The notes under the pieces are model-generated. The model saw only the letters and a program-made list of their open reading frames with translations. It did no database searches and was not told where the DNA came from. Positions 26,242 through 34,714 of a stretch of 64,000 bases of DNA are shown in pieces; the stretch's first letter is position 1, and each line of letters starts with the position of its first letter. A program made the translations under genes and the position numbers. Origin of the DNA: Dyadobacter soli (GTDB taxonomy: Bacteria; Bacteroidota; Bacteroidia; Cytophagales; Spirosomataceae); the NCBI RefSeq assembly GCF_900101885.1, contig NZ_FNAN01000005.1, positions 285,533 to 349,532 of the forward strand, in the 5' to 3' direction.

Positions 26242-29200
26242 TTAAAAGCCGAGATTGATCGAGAAAATGACGGTTTTCGATTTCGGATAACTCAGGTAAT
26301 CGATACCATATGAGGTAATGCCGGCGATCGAACGGTCGTTGTTAACTTCCGGGTCGTAGCCACTGTATTTCGTCCACAATGCCAGGTTCTGGCCGGTTAC
26401 CGAAATGCGGGCTGTTTGTACCCATCTGTTAATGCCAAGCTTGGCGGTATTGAGGTTATAGCCCAACACCAGGTTGTTCAGCCTCAGGTAAGCGCCATTT
26501 TTGAGATACCTGGTAGAAACCCCCGCCGAGTTGTTCACAGATTCCTCGGTCGATTCGAGCGCTTCCGGTGTCACGTTCACGCCTTTCGATAGTTTCAGTT
26601 TGTAGAAGTTCGAGTTGGCGGTATTGTCATACACTTTGTTACCCGCCACACCATTGAAGTTGGCGCTCAGATCAAAGCCTTTGAAGCTGATATTTCCGTT
26701 GAAATTGTACATGCGGGTGGGCAATGCGGTACCTGCTACAACGCGGTCGGCATCGTTCACAATGCCGTTACCATCCACATCGCGGAACTTGCTGATGCCG
26801 TTTTCGTCGAAACCGATGAACTCTTTCAGAAAGAACGAGCCGATCGCTTCACCGTTGATGTAACCATTGATGGTCGCGGAAGTCAGCCCCGATCCTTGTG
26901 CTGAACCCGACGGGATCACGGTATAAGGCGAGTTCTCTACGCGGTTTTTGATGAAAGTAATGTTTCCACCTACCGAATACCGGAGTCCGTTTTCCAATGC
27001 ATTACGGTAATTAAGCTCGAATTCCATACCCTCGTTAAGGATCTGCATATCAGGCACGTTGGTCCAGAAAGTGCCGGCTGGCTGAACAGGGTCGGCTGGG
27101 ATTACTTCAAGCAGCATCTTTTCGGATACTTTTCTGAAATAATCGATTTCCCCGCTCAACGCGCCTTTGAACAAACCGAAATCAAGACCTACGTCGGTTT
27201 GCTTGGACACTTCCCACTGAATGTTGGGATTGGCCAGACGTGTGTAGGTAGTTCCGCCCGGGAAGGTAGTGCCGCCGTCGAGCGGATAGCTCGCTGTTCC
27301 TGAAACCACCGACGTAAACCGCGCCTGGGTGATTTTGGAAGGGATTTCCTGGTTGCCCGTCGATCCCCAGCCTGCACGAAGCTTCAACTCCGAGAATGGC
27401 GACGATTTCATGAAAGGTTCTTCCGAGATCCTCCAACCTGCGGAGAATGAAGGGAAAGATCCATATTTGTTATTAGCACCGAATTTGGACGATCCATCGA
27501 TACGCAACGTGGCGGTGAGCAGGTATTTGTCCTTGAAACCATAGCTCGCACGGCCGAAGAAAGATTGCAGCTCGTTGATCGTCGCGAAACCGCCGGGCTG
27601 GTTCAATGCCAATGTGAGATCCTGCCCGAGGCCCGGGTTGTAGATAGGCTCGATGTCGGAAATCGGGAACTTGTTGATGCTGAAATTCCGGCTCTGGATG
27701 AAAATGCGTTGGTAGGAATGACCGAGCAACGCCGTGATGCTGTGCATTTTGGTATTCAGCGTGTAAGTCAGGTAGTTTTCGAGCAGCCTGTTGGTATTGC
27801 GCAAACCGTAATTTTCCAGACGCCCGTTCTCAGCCGGAATCGTACTCGGCAGCAATTGTTTATCCTGCGTAGCGGTTGAGTTATCGATGCCGAAGTTCAG
27901 TTTGTAAACGAGCCCGTCGATAATCTTGACCGATGGCGAAATGCTCGCCAGCACACGATTGGTCGTCAGGAGCTCCTTGTATTGTTGCAAAATGAACAGC
28001 GGGTTGGTGAAATCCTCGTAGAGTGCCAGCTGGCCGTCAGCCTTGTAAGGTGCGTAAGTCGGATTGATGGTCAACGCGCTACCGACCGCACCCTGGATGT
28101 TGGGGCGCTGGTTTTTGGTATTGGTGGCATTGAGGTTAAAATCCAGTGTCACACGGTCCTCGAACAATTTCTGGGAAAGGTTCACACGGCCGGTGTAACG
28201 GTTTTGCTGGTTTCCTTTCAGAATCCCCTGCTGCTTCTGCGATCCGAATGAGGCGTAATAAGTCATCTTTTCGCTGCCGCCGCCAATCGATATATTGTGG
28301 TTGTGGGTGGTAGCGGTGCGGAAAATTTCCTTTTGCCAGTCGGTATCGGCTTTTCCGTCGGCTACTGTCGCGCCCAGTTTGGCGGCTTCCGCCAGGAACT
28401 CGGGGCCCGAGAGCACATCAATGGGACGCGCCGCGGTGGACAAGCCCAGGCTTCCCGAATAGGTAACCTGCGCCGCGCCCGACTTGCCTTTTTTGGTAGT
28501 AATCAAAATAACACCATTCGCACCACGAGCCCCGTAAATAGCTGTGGCAGAGGCGTCTTTCAGTACGTCGATCGACTCGATATCCTGCGGGTTCAGGAAG
28601 TTGAGCGGGTTCGCGTCGCCGCCGGTACCGCTGTTGTCGAGCGCCATACCATCCACGACGAACAATGGCGTACTACCTGTACGCACACCGCCCGGACCAC
28701 GGACCGTGATATTCGTTTTGCCGCCCGGCTCGCCTGTCGCCGAAGTAATATTCACACCGGATACTTTCCCTTGCAGCAATTGCTCGGGAGAGTTGATGAT
28801 CCCCTGGTTGAATTCAGCGCTTTTCAGCGACTTCACCGATCCGGTAATGTCCTTTTTCGTCGTGCTGCCATAGCCGACCACCACTACCTCACTGAGGTTG
28901 GACGCCGATTCTTTCAGCTTGATTTCGATGGAACTGGCATTGCTTTCGGTCAAAAGAAAGTCTTTCAGCGACTGCTTTTCAAAACCGATATAGCTGAATT
29001 CCAGGTTGTAACGCTGGCCCGTTTGTAAATTTGCAAAGCTGAAAGAGCCTGATTCATTGGTAGTTGCACCTTGTTTGTTGTTGCCGTTGACATCGGAGAT
29101 CACGACTGTAACGCCGGGTAACCCCTCGGAGGAACCTTCGGTGGTCACTTTACCGGTAAGCGTAATCTCCTGCAATTTGTTCATGTTGGATTCAACATGC

Positions 29201-29331
29201 TTTCTGGGCTGGCCTTCGGGAACCGGTATTTCAGCTGCGGCAATGGCGTGGAGGCCGCAAACGGCCGTCACCTGCATAAGGCAGTTTCGGATTATCCCGG
29301 TCCTGACTGATAGAGTCGAAGTCTTTCTCAT
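26242..29331 (-). CDS. SusC/RagA-family TonB-dependent outer-membrane transporter
   Basis: The protein has 1029 residues. A signal region (about 1-33) is followed by a carboxypeptidase-regulatory-like domain (about 55-140, LTGKVTTEGSSEGLPGVTVVI), a TonB-box-like stretch (SEVVVVGYGSTTKKDITGSV) and a plug domain with DVLKDASATAIYGARGANGVILITTK. A 22-strand barrel ends in the outer-membrane signature (KTVIFSINLGF). It imports a ligand together with SusD. The STN domain used in sigma/anti-sigma signalling is absent, in line with control by the LacI-type operators 144-180 bp upstream rather than by an ECF system. Confidence 0.95.
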   Translation of the reverse strand: MRKTSTLSVRTGIIRNCLMQVTAVCGLHAIAAAEIPVPEGQPRKHVESNMNKLQEITLTGKVTTEGSSEGLPGVTVVISDVNGNNKQGATTNESGSFSFANLQTGQRYNLEFSYIGFEKQSLKDFLLTESNASSIEIKLKESASNLSEVVVVGYGSTTKKDITGSVKSLKSAEFNQGIINSPEQLLQGKVSGVNITSATGEPGGKTNITVRGPGGVRTGSTPLFVVDGMALDNSGTGGDANPLNFLNPQDIESIDVLKDASATAIYGARGANGVILITTKKGKSGAAQVTYSGSLGLSTAARPIDVLSGPEFLAEAAKLGATVADGKADTDWQKEIFRTATTHNHNISIGGGSEKMTYYASFGSQKQQGILKGNQQNRYTGRVNLSQKLFEDRVTLDFNLNATNTKNQRPNIQGAVGSALTINPTYAPYKADGQLALYEDFTNPLFILQQYKELLTTNRVLASISPSVKIIDGLVYKLNFGIDNSTATQDKQLLPSTIPAENGRLENYGLRNTNRLLENYLTYTLNTKMHSITALLGHSYQRIFIQSRNFSINKFPISDIEPIYNPGLGQDLTLALNQPGGFATINELQSFFGRASYGFKDKYLLTATLRIDGSSKFGANNKYGSFPSFSAGWRISEEPFMKSSPFSELKLRAGWGSTGNQEIPSKITQARFTSVVSGTASYPLDGGTTFPGGTTYTRLANPNIQWEVSKQTDVGLDFGLFKGALSGEIDYFRKVSEKMLLEVIPADPVQPAGTFWTNVPDMQILNEGMEFELNYRNALENGLRYSVGGNITFIKNRVENSPYTVIPSGSAQGSGLTSATINGYINGEAIGSFFLKEFIGFDENGISKFRDVDGNGIVNDADRVVAGTALPTRMYNFNGNISFKGFDLSANFNGVAGNKVYDNTANSNFYKLKLSKGVNVTPEALESTEESVNNSAGVSTRYLKNGAYLRLNNLVLGYNLNTAKLGINRWVQTARISVTGQNLALWTKYSGYDPEVNNDRSIAGITSYGIDYLSYPKSKTVIFSINLGF

Positions 29332-29474
29332 AGTCGTGGATTATTGGATTTTACAGTGAATAGAAAGTTGAGGCAAGATTGATTTTCAGTCATAGAGGAA
29401 AATTTGGGTATAATGAGTTACAAGATTACAGATTGTATTTTTAATATAAATAATAGCAATAACTTTATAGTTTA

Positions 29475-29489
29475 TGCAAACGTTTGAAA
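29475..29489. promoter_or_regulatory. LacI-family operator upstream of susC, proximal copy
   Basis: TGCAAACGTTTGAAA (palindromic core 29477-29486) is identical over all 15 bases to the site in front of iolB. It lies 144 bp upstream of the susC start. Confidence 0.75.
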
Positions 29490-29494
29490 TTCTG

Positions 29495-29509
29495 TGCAAA
29501 CGTTTGAAA
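29495..29509. promoter_or_regulatory. LacI-family operator upstream of susC, distal copy
   Basis: A second TGCAAACGTTTGAAA lies with its core at 29497-29506, exactly 20 bp (about two helical turns) from the first copy, which suits side-by-side binding of two dimers. Confidence 0.75.
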
Positions 29510-29510
29510 A

Positions 29511-29805
29511 AATATAAAGATTAAATAGGATGAAATTAATAGTGCTTTTTGTGGTGTGGGAATGCTGATTTTTAATCATCCCAAAGTCTGATCGGGACTG
29601 AAAAAGTTGCATTAAAGCGGCATTTTAACCTAAAAGCGGCGTTGCCACGAACAGTAAATGGAGGAAATGTTCTTCAAGACTTGTTAGATGAGCGCAGGCG
29701 GATAGGACGTTGGCGGCAGAATGGGAGTCTCAGGAGAACGGAGAGAAGTAGGAACGAGACGAAGAAATGCTCAGCAGAAAGGTAGCGATACCTCATTCTT
29801 AGCGG
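29511..29805. other. Intergenic stretch without a recognisable gene
   Basis: About 295 bp lie between the susC operators and the small coiled-coil gene. A plus-strand frame of about 69 codons (roughly 29578-29785) is open but has no start codon and an Arg-rich end. I see no family match, no hairpin with a T-run and no terminal repeats. It may be a decayed remnant. Confidence 0.4.
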
Positions 29806-30039
29806 CTAGGCGGCGGTTTCTGCCGGGACAACTTTCAATGTTAGTCCATGAAGTTTCAGGAGTTCATCCAACTCTTGCTGGCGTTCGGCCAGGAGTTCTT
29901 CGTATTGTTTGATCATTAACCATGAATCGCCGGACTCACGATGCATTTGCAGGGTTTGATTGGTGAGTGCCACAAGTTCTATGAGCCGCGACACACGCAA
30001 TCCCCATTCTTCCAATTCTACTATCATCTGTGGTTTCAT
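29806..30039 (-). CDS. Small coiled-coil protein, partner of the adjacent nucleotidyltransferase-like gene
   Basis: The protein has 77 residues. Nearly all of it is predicted helix with heptad-like leucines (ELEEWGLRVSRLIELVALTNQTL ... MIKQYEELLAERQQELDELLKLHGL). No signal peptide and no DNA-binding motif is seen. It starts 3 bp after the stop of the nucleotidyltransferase-fold gene, so the two are translated from one message. The arrangement (short partner directly after an enzyme-like gene) recalls toxin-antitoxin pairs, but no HEPN Rx4-6H motif is present. Function unknown. Confidence 0.6.
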   Translation of the reverse strand: MKPQMIVELEEWGLRVSRLIELVALTNQTLQMHRESGDSWLMIKQYEELLAERQQELDELLKLHGLTLKVVPAETAA

Positions 30040-30042
30040 GAC

Positions 30043-30507
30043 TCAATAATTTAATTGTATAAATCCTTTCGATTGCCCTTTTCGAGAGTCTTTGACAAAA
30101 TCGTGCATCCACTGCACAGAATCCAGGTAAGAGTGAACGAACCTTTTGTGATTTCTTGGGAAATCTTTGACGAAATATCCGTCGAGCCGCAGACTTTTCT
30201 CCTGGCTTTCCGCTCTCAGATCATTTAGTACACGCTCATTTTGGCTGAAAGTTTTTGCATTTATGAATGTCACAAAATCAATGTCGCCTGGGTTAAGTTT
30301 TCTGGTGACAAAGCTTCCGTCTATCCATTGATGAAAATCTTTGCCTATGATTGCGACCAGCTTTTCCATATACATCGAGAAATTCTCAAAGATCACTCGC
30401 CTCGTACTGGACCGAGGGAACGCGTCGACGAACTCGGCTTTAAAAGTCGACCAGTCAGTACAGATAATGTCGTAAGGCTTCAAGTTGCCCTGAATGTCAA
30501 ATTCCAA
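30043..30507 (-). CDS. DUF6932-like nucleotidyltransferase-fold protein
   Basis: The protein has 154 residues with a TTG start. The frame has an in-frame stop upstream and no earlier ATG. The motif WIDGSFVTRKLNPGDIDFV places Gly64-Ser65 and Asp75-x-Asp77 as in minimal nucleotidyltransferases, with a possible third acidic residue at Asp109 (RLDGYFV). The wording GSFVT...PGDID resembles DUF6932. It could transfer a nucleotide to a protein or RNA, or be an antitoxin of MNT type. Its partner is the coiled-coil gene 3 bp downstream. The pair sits alone between unrelated housekeeping genes, which suggests it was inserted there. Confidence 0.65.
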   Translation of the reverse strand: MEFDIQGNLKPYDIICTDWSTFKAEFVDAFPRSSTRRVIFENFSMYMEKLVAIIGKDFHQWIDGSFVTRKLNPGDIDFVTFINAKTFSQNERVLNDLRAESQEKSLRLDGYFVKDFPRNHKRFVHSYLDSVQWMHDFVKDSRKGQSKGFIQLNY

Positions 30508-30552
30508 GTGTGCGGTTTTATTTTTAGGTTAAATATAACCAAAAATAAACCT

Positions 30553-33096
30553 TTAAACATCCTGCCGCAAGACCTCCAGGGGCGGGCGGGACAAGATGCC
30601 GCGGCTATTTAGCAAACCGATGATTACAGTGAGCAAAGAGACAAAAAGGAAGATCAATGCGATCGGCCAGAGTTCAGGGTTGAACTCGGATTCGAAATTG
30701 AATTTGGCCAGGCAGAAGCTTCCGATCACGGCGATGAGAATGCCCGTGAATGCGGCGAGGGCGCCGAGGAAGAAGTATTCCAGTGAGGTGATGACGAATA
30801 TCTGTTTCCGACTCGCGCCTAATGTGCGCAAAAGGACGCTTTCCTGAATGCGCTGGTACTTGCTGATCATGACGGACGCGATGAGCACGATAAGCCCGGT
30901 GAGAATGCTGAAACCGGCCATAAAACGGATCACAAAACCGATTTTGTTGAAAATATCATCCAGCACGCGTAGTACCAGGGCGAGGTCGATGATGGAAATA
31001 TTGGGGTATTGCCTCACCAATGCTTGCTGGAACCGGGCGGAAACAGCCGGATTGGGCACGTGCGTGAGCATAGCGTGAAACTGCGGAGCTTCTTCGAGCA
31101 CGCCGGTCGGGAATACGACGAGGAAGTTGGTGCGGACCTCACTCCAGTTAACCTCCCGGAAGCTGGAAATGGTGGTAGGCATAATGGTACCCTGCACGTT
31201 GAAAACCAGCGTGTCGCCGAGTTCGAGGCGGCTTCTTTCGGCAAAGCCTTGTTCTACCGAAATCGGTATCATTTCCGCAGATGGGTTGTGTTTTCCCTGC
31301 CATTTGCCTTTGGTGATTTTTTCGGAAGATGTGGTCGAATCGCGGAAGGTGACGCGGTACTCCCGGCCGAATATGCGGCGTGATTGCTCAGCTGTGGTGT
31401 CGCCCTCAAAATCCGCGGCGGCTTTGCCGTTAACTTCCTCCAAACGCATGTTTACAATGGGCACGCTTTGGTTAATAGGCACATTTTGCGCTTTGGCAAT
31501 GGCGAGTACGCCCTCTCTTTGATGGTTTTGAATGTCGAAAAGCACCATATTGGGCTGATTGCCGCTGCTCGACAGCTTCACGCGGGTAAGCAGGATGGTC
31601 TGGATAAAAAAGAGCGTGCAAATCAGCGAAGTGCCCAGGCCGACGGAGACGATGAGAATGGTCGTCTGGTTGTTGGGCCGGTACAAATTGGCAAGGCCCT
31701 GACGCCAGAGGTAGCTCCATGAAGTCGGAAAAAAACGGCGCACAAGCCACATCAGCAGACTGGCAATGCCAAAAAGGATCAGGAACGAGGCCAGAATGCT
31801 GCCCGTGAAGACCAATGCCTGTATCCAGGTCTGCATTTGAAGGAACGAAAACCCGAAAATGAAGAGGACAATCAGCCCGTACAATGCCCAGCTCACCGCG
31901 TCGCGCTCCGGATGAGAGGCGTCCGAGGCCGAGCGGAGTACATTCAGTGGCGACACTTTGCGGATCGATACGAGCGGTGGTAATGCGAAAAGAATGGATA
32001 TCAGCACGCCAATGGCCAGTCCCTGTCCGATAGCGGACCACGAAATGTCGGTAGTGAGGTCAAACGGAAGGAGATCTTGCAATACCACCGGTAAAAATTG
32101 CTGAATTACGGTCCCGAGCAGCGTACCGAGCACAGTACCGATGAGCCCGATGCCGGCGATCTGAATCAGGTAAATCAGGAATGCCTGCGACGCCTTCACG
32201 CCCAGACAGCGCAATATCGCGATGGAATTCAGCTTCTCGCGCACATATATATGTATGGCGCTCGCTACGCCTATGCACCCGAGCAGCAGCGCCACGAACC
32301 CTACCAACGAGAGGAAGCGGGTCAGGTCGCGGAACGAGCGGCCGGTATCCTCCTTCTGGCTTTGTACAGTATTATAGTCAAGGTCGTACTTCTCGAATTT
32401 GGGTTCCAGTGTTTTGACCATCTTTTCGACGTCCGTTTTCGCAGGATATTTGAAATAATACCTGTAACCCACGCGGCTGCCTTTCTGCATAAGTCCCGTC
32501 TGGTCCAAAAAACGCATGGGAATGTACACAACCGGCGCAACAGAGGCGGTAATGCCCGTTGCACCCGGCGCTTTTTCGAGGATGCCTGCAATGGCAAAAG
32601 TAACCTCTCCGATCCGGATAGAGTCGCCTACCTGCGCGCGGTATTGCAGCATGAGCGTCTGGTCGACCACTGCTTCCTGCCGGTTTCGGAATGTCTGTTC
32701 CGCTGACACGGGAATCGTTTCCAGCTTTCCATAATAGGGGAAATCGCCCGCCAATGCTTTTACCTGCGTGAGCCGGCTTCCGCCACCTTTATTAAAATAC
32801 ACCATCGAAGCGAATGCACGTTCCTCCGAGCGCATTTTGCCCAGCGAATCCACGAATGCCATCGCTTTTCCCTCGATTTTTTTACCGCTGTAAATGGACA
32901 AATCGGCGCCGATCAGCGTGGCGGCCTGGTTGTCGATATTGTCGCGCAGGTTGTCGCCGAGCGAGTAAATGGCTACGAGCGCGGCGATGCCGAGGATAAT
33001 GGACGATATGAACAATGCGAGCCGGGCGCGGTTTCTGCGGCTGTCGCGCCAGGCCATTTGTAATAACCAGGGAAAATTGAAAGTATCGGGGTTCAT
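30553..33096 (-). CDS. ABC transporter permease, FtsX/MacB type (YbbP-like)
   Basis: The start at 33096 (MNPDTFNFPWLLQMAWRDSRRNR, 847 residues) leaves a 13-bp gap to the ATPase gene. The longer frame would begin upstream of that gene's stop. An N-terminal helix and large periplasmic domain are followed by two FtsX domains with four-helix bundles (about 255-400 and 715-845, ASRKQIFVITSLEYFFLGALAAFTGI) and extra helices in the middle. Size and order match E. coli YbbP. It probably extracts or moves a lipid or hydrophobic compound from the inner membrane together with the adjacent ATPase. Confidence 0.9.
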   Translation of the reverse strand: MNPDTFNFPWLLQMAWRDSRRNRARLALFISSIILGIAALVAIYSLGDNLRDNIDNQAATLIGADLSIYSGKKIEGKAMAFVDSLGKMRSEERAFASMVYFNKGGGSRLTQVKALAGDFPYYGKLETIPVSAEQTFRNRQEAVVDQTLMLQYRAQVGDSIRIGEVTFAIAGILEKAPGATGITASVAPVVYIPMRFLDQTGLMQKGSRVGYRYYFKYPAKTDVEKMVKTLEPKFEKYDLDYNTVQSQKEDTGRSFRDLTRFLSLVGFVALLLGCIGVASAIHIYVREKLNSIAILRCLGVKASQAFLIYLIQIAGIGLIGTVLGTLLGTVIQQFLPVVLQDLLPFDLTTDISWSAIGQGLAIGVLISILFALPPLVSIRKVSPLNVLRSASDASHPERDAVSWALYGLIVLFIFGFSFLQMQTWIQALVFTGSILASFLILFGIASLLMWLVRRFFPTSWSYLWRQGLANLYRPNNQTTILIVSVGLGTSLICTLFFIQTILLTRVKLSSSGNQPNMVLFDIQNHQREGVLAIAKAQNVPINQSVPIVNMRLEEVNGKAAADFEGDTTAEQSRRIFGREYRVTFRDSTTSSEKITKGKWQGKHNPSAEMIPISVEQGFAERSRLELGDTLVFNVQGTIMPTTISSFREVNWSEVRTNFLVVFPTGVLEEAPQFHAMLTHVPNPAVSARFQQALVRQYPNISIIDLALVLRVLDDIFNKIGFVIRFMAGFSILTGLIVLIASVMISKYQRIQESVLLRTLGASRKQIFVITSLEYFFLGALAAFTGILIAVIGSFCLAKFNFESEFNPELWPIALIFLFVSLLTVIIGLLNSRGILSRPPLEVLRQDV

Positions 33097-33109
33097 CGGA
33101 AATTCAAGG

Positions 33110-33784
33110 TTAGCTGGCCTCCACAATTTTGCCGCCTTTGATGCGGATAATGCGCTGGGTTTTGGCAGCGAGTTCGAGGTCGTGGGTGACGACCACGAGC
33201 GTGGTACCCGCCTCGCGGTTGAGGTCGAAAAGTAGCTTCACCACTTTTTCACTCGTTTCCGCATCGAGGTTACCAGTCGGCTCGTCGGCGAAAAGGATCT
33301 GCGGCTGGTTCGAGAATGCCCTTGCCAGCGAAACCCGTTGCTGCTCGCCACCGCTGAGCTGGGTAGGGTAGTGGTGGCCGCGTTCGGCGAGGCCCACTTT
33401 GTCGAGCAGGTCGAGCGCGCGGGACTTTATATTCTTTTCACCCCGTAATTCCATGGGTACCATCACATTTTCCAATGCGGTGAGTGTCGGGAGCAATTGA
33501 AAATTTTGGAATATAAACCCTACATACTGGTTACGTACCGCCGCGAGCTGATCTTCATTGAGGCCGTTGAGCCGCTTCCCGTGCAGTTCTACGGTGCCGT
33601 TTGTAGAGCGGTCGAGCCCGGCGCAGAGGCCGAGGAGCGTCGTCTTACCGCTGCCCGAGGGACCTACGATAGAGACCGTGGAGCCTGTATCGATGGAAAA
33701 ACTGATACTATCAAGGACTTTGAGGGTGCGGTCGCCGCTTTTATATATTTTACTGACGTCGTGCAGATCGAGTATGGTATTCAT
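33110..33784 (-). CDS. ABC transporter ATP-binding protein, LolD/YbbA type
   Basis: The start at 33784 (MNTILDLHDVSKIYKSGDRTLKVL, 224 residues) is the family-typical one. Walker A is GPSGSGKTT, followed by the Q-loop FIFQNFQLLPTLTALENVMVP, the signature LSGGEQQRVSLARAF, Walker B ILFADEPTGNLD and the H-loop VTHD. It powers the adjacent FtsX-type permease. A TesA-like esterase is divergent, the same arrangement as E. coli tesA/ybbA-ybbP. Confidence 0.93.
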   Translation of the reverse strand: MNTILDLHDVSKIYKSGDRTLKVLDSISFSIDTGSTVSIVGPSGSGKTTLLGLCAGLDRSTNGTVELHGKRLNGLNEDQLAAVRNQYVGFIFQNFQLLPTLTALENVMVPMELRGEKNIKSRALDLLDKVGLAERGHHYPTQLSGGEQQRVSLARAFSNQPQILFADEPTGNLDAETSEKVVKLLFDLNREAGTTLVVVTHDLELAAKTQRIIRIKGGKIVEAS

Positions 33785-33982
33785 CAATCGTTTTTCTTTT
33801 ATGTTTGCGTCGTGCCTTGGGCATGCAGCTCTGGGCACTTAGCTCAGGCGCGAAAGACCTAATTTGGCTCTTTTCGGGTATTGATTCTCATAAATATAGT
33901 TTAAACGGCTTTTAAATGAGAATGAATGGCCCGGTATGCGTTTTTAAAGTGTAAAATTCATTCCACTTCGATAGAGATTATA

Positions 33983-34675
33983 ATGGATATGCGTCGTTTC
34001 AAGACATTTTTGGCATTATCGTTACTAACCGCCTCGCTGCTTTCCTGCGGTGACGCGAAAAAAGAAGAGTCGGCGCAAAAGGCCGATTCGACAGCGGCAG
34101 CGGCCAAAACGCCTGCTGCGAAAAAGAAAGTCATCGTCTTTTTCGGCAACAGCCTCACCGCAGCATATGGCCTCGACGACCCGTCGCAGGGCTTTGCGGG
34201 GCTTATCCAAAAGCGCATTGATTCTTTAGGTCTGAATTACAAAGTTGTTAATGCAGGCGTGAGCGGGGAAACTACCTCCGGTGGAAATAGCCGCATCGAC
34301 TGGCTGCTCAAACAACCGCTGGATGTTTTTGTACTTGAACTCGGCGGTAACGACGGCCTGCGCGGCATTCCTGTTTCCGAAACCCGCAAAAATTTGCAAG
34401 AAATTCTGGATAAGGTAAAAGCCAAATACCCCGACGCCAAGCGCGTGCTCGCCGGCATGCAAATCCCGCCGAATATGGGCCAGAAATATGCCGGTGAATT
34501 CAAGGAAGTTTACGCGGATCTGGCCAAAAAGAACAACGTGACGCTCATTCCCTTCCTGCTTGAAGGGGTAGGAGGCGAATCGAAGCTCAACCAGGCCGAC
34601 GGCATTCACCCCACGGCGGAAGGCCACAAGATCCTCGCCGAGAATGTCTGGATAAGAATTAAAGATTTGTTATAA
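33983..34675 (+). CDS. SGNH-hydrolase lipoprotein, TesA/arylesterase-like
   Basis: The start at 33983 gives 230 residues with a lipobox ending at Cys22 (SLLSC); a longer frame adds 19 unlikely residues. After an Ala/Lys-rich linker the SGNH blocks are complete: Ser57 in FFGNSLTAAYGL, Gly in NAGVSGETT, Asn123 in LGGNDGLRG, and Asp206 with His209 in DGIHPTAEGH. It should hydrolyse thioesters or lysophospholipid-type esters at the periplasmic face. E. coli TesA is a soluble periplasmic enzyme, whereas this one appears lipid-anchored. It is divergent from the YbbA-like ATPase gene. Confidence 0.9.
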   Translation: MDMRRFKTFLALSLLTASLLSCGDAKKEESAQKADSTAAAAKTPAAKKKVIVFFGNSLTAAYGLDDPSQGFAGLIQKRIDSLGLNYKVVNAGVSGETTSGGNSRIDWLLKQPLDVFVLELGGNDGLRGIPVSETRKNLQEILDKVKAKYPDAKRVLAGMQIPPNMGQKYAGEFKEVYADLAKKNNVTLIPFLLEGVGGESKLNQADGIHPTAEGHKILAENVWIRIKDLL

Positions 34676-34679
34676 AATG

Positions 34680-34710
34680 CAAGAACCCGCTCGATCGAGC
34701 GGGTTCTTTT
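34680..34710. terminator. Bidirectional terminator
   Basis: The palindrome AAGAACCCGCTCGATCGAGCGGGTTCTT (34681-34708, its halves about 14 bp each) is followed by T's. It lies between convergent genes. Confidence 0.88.
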
Positions 34711-34714
34711 CATT

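Noticed and set aside
26242..29331. SusC as part of a sigma/anti-sigma-controlled system
   Set aside because: No STN domain and no FecR or sigma gene adjacent; LacI-type operators upstream give a simpler explanation.
29806..30507. Reading the two-gene unit as a known MNT-HEPN (type VII) toxin-antitoxin pair
   Set aside because: The small partner is a 77-residue coiled coil without the HEPN Rx4-6H motif and too short for HEPN, so the known class is not supported.
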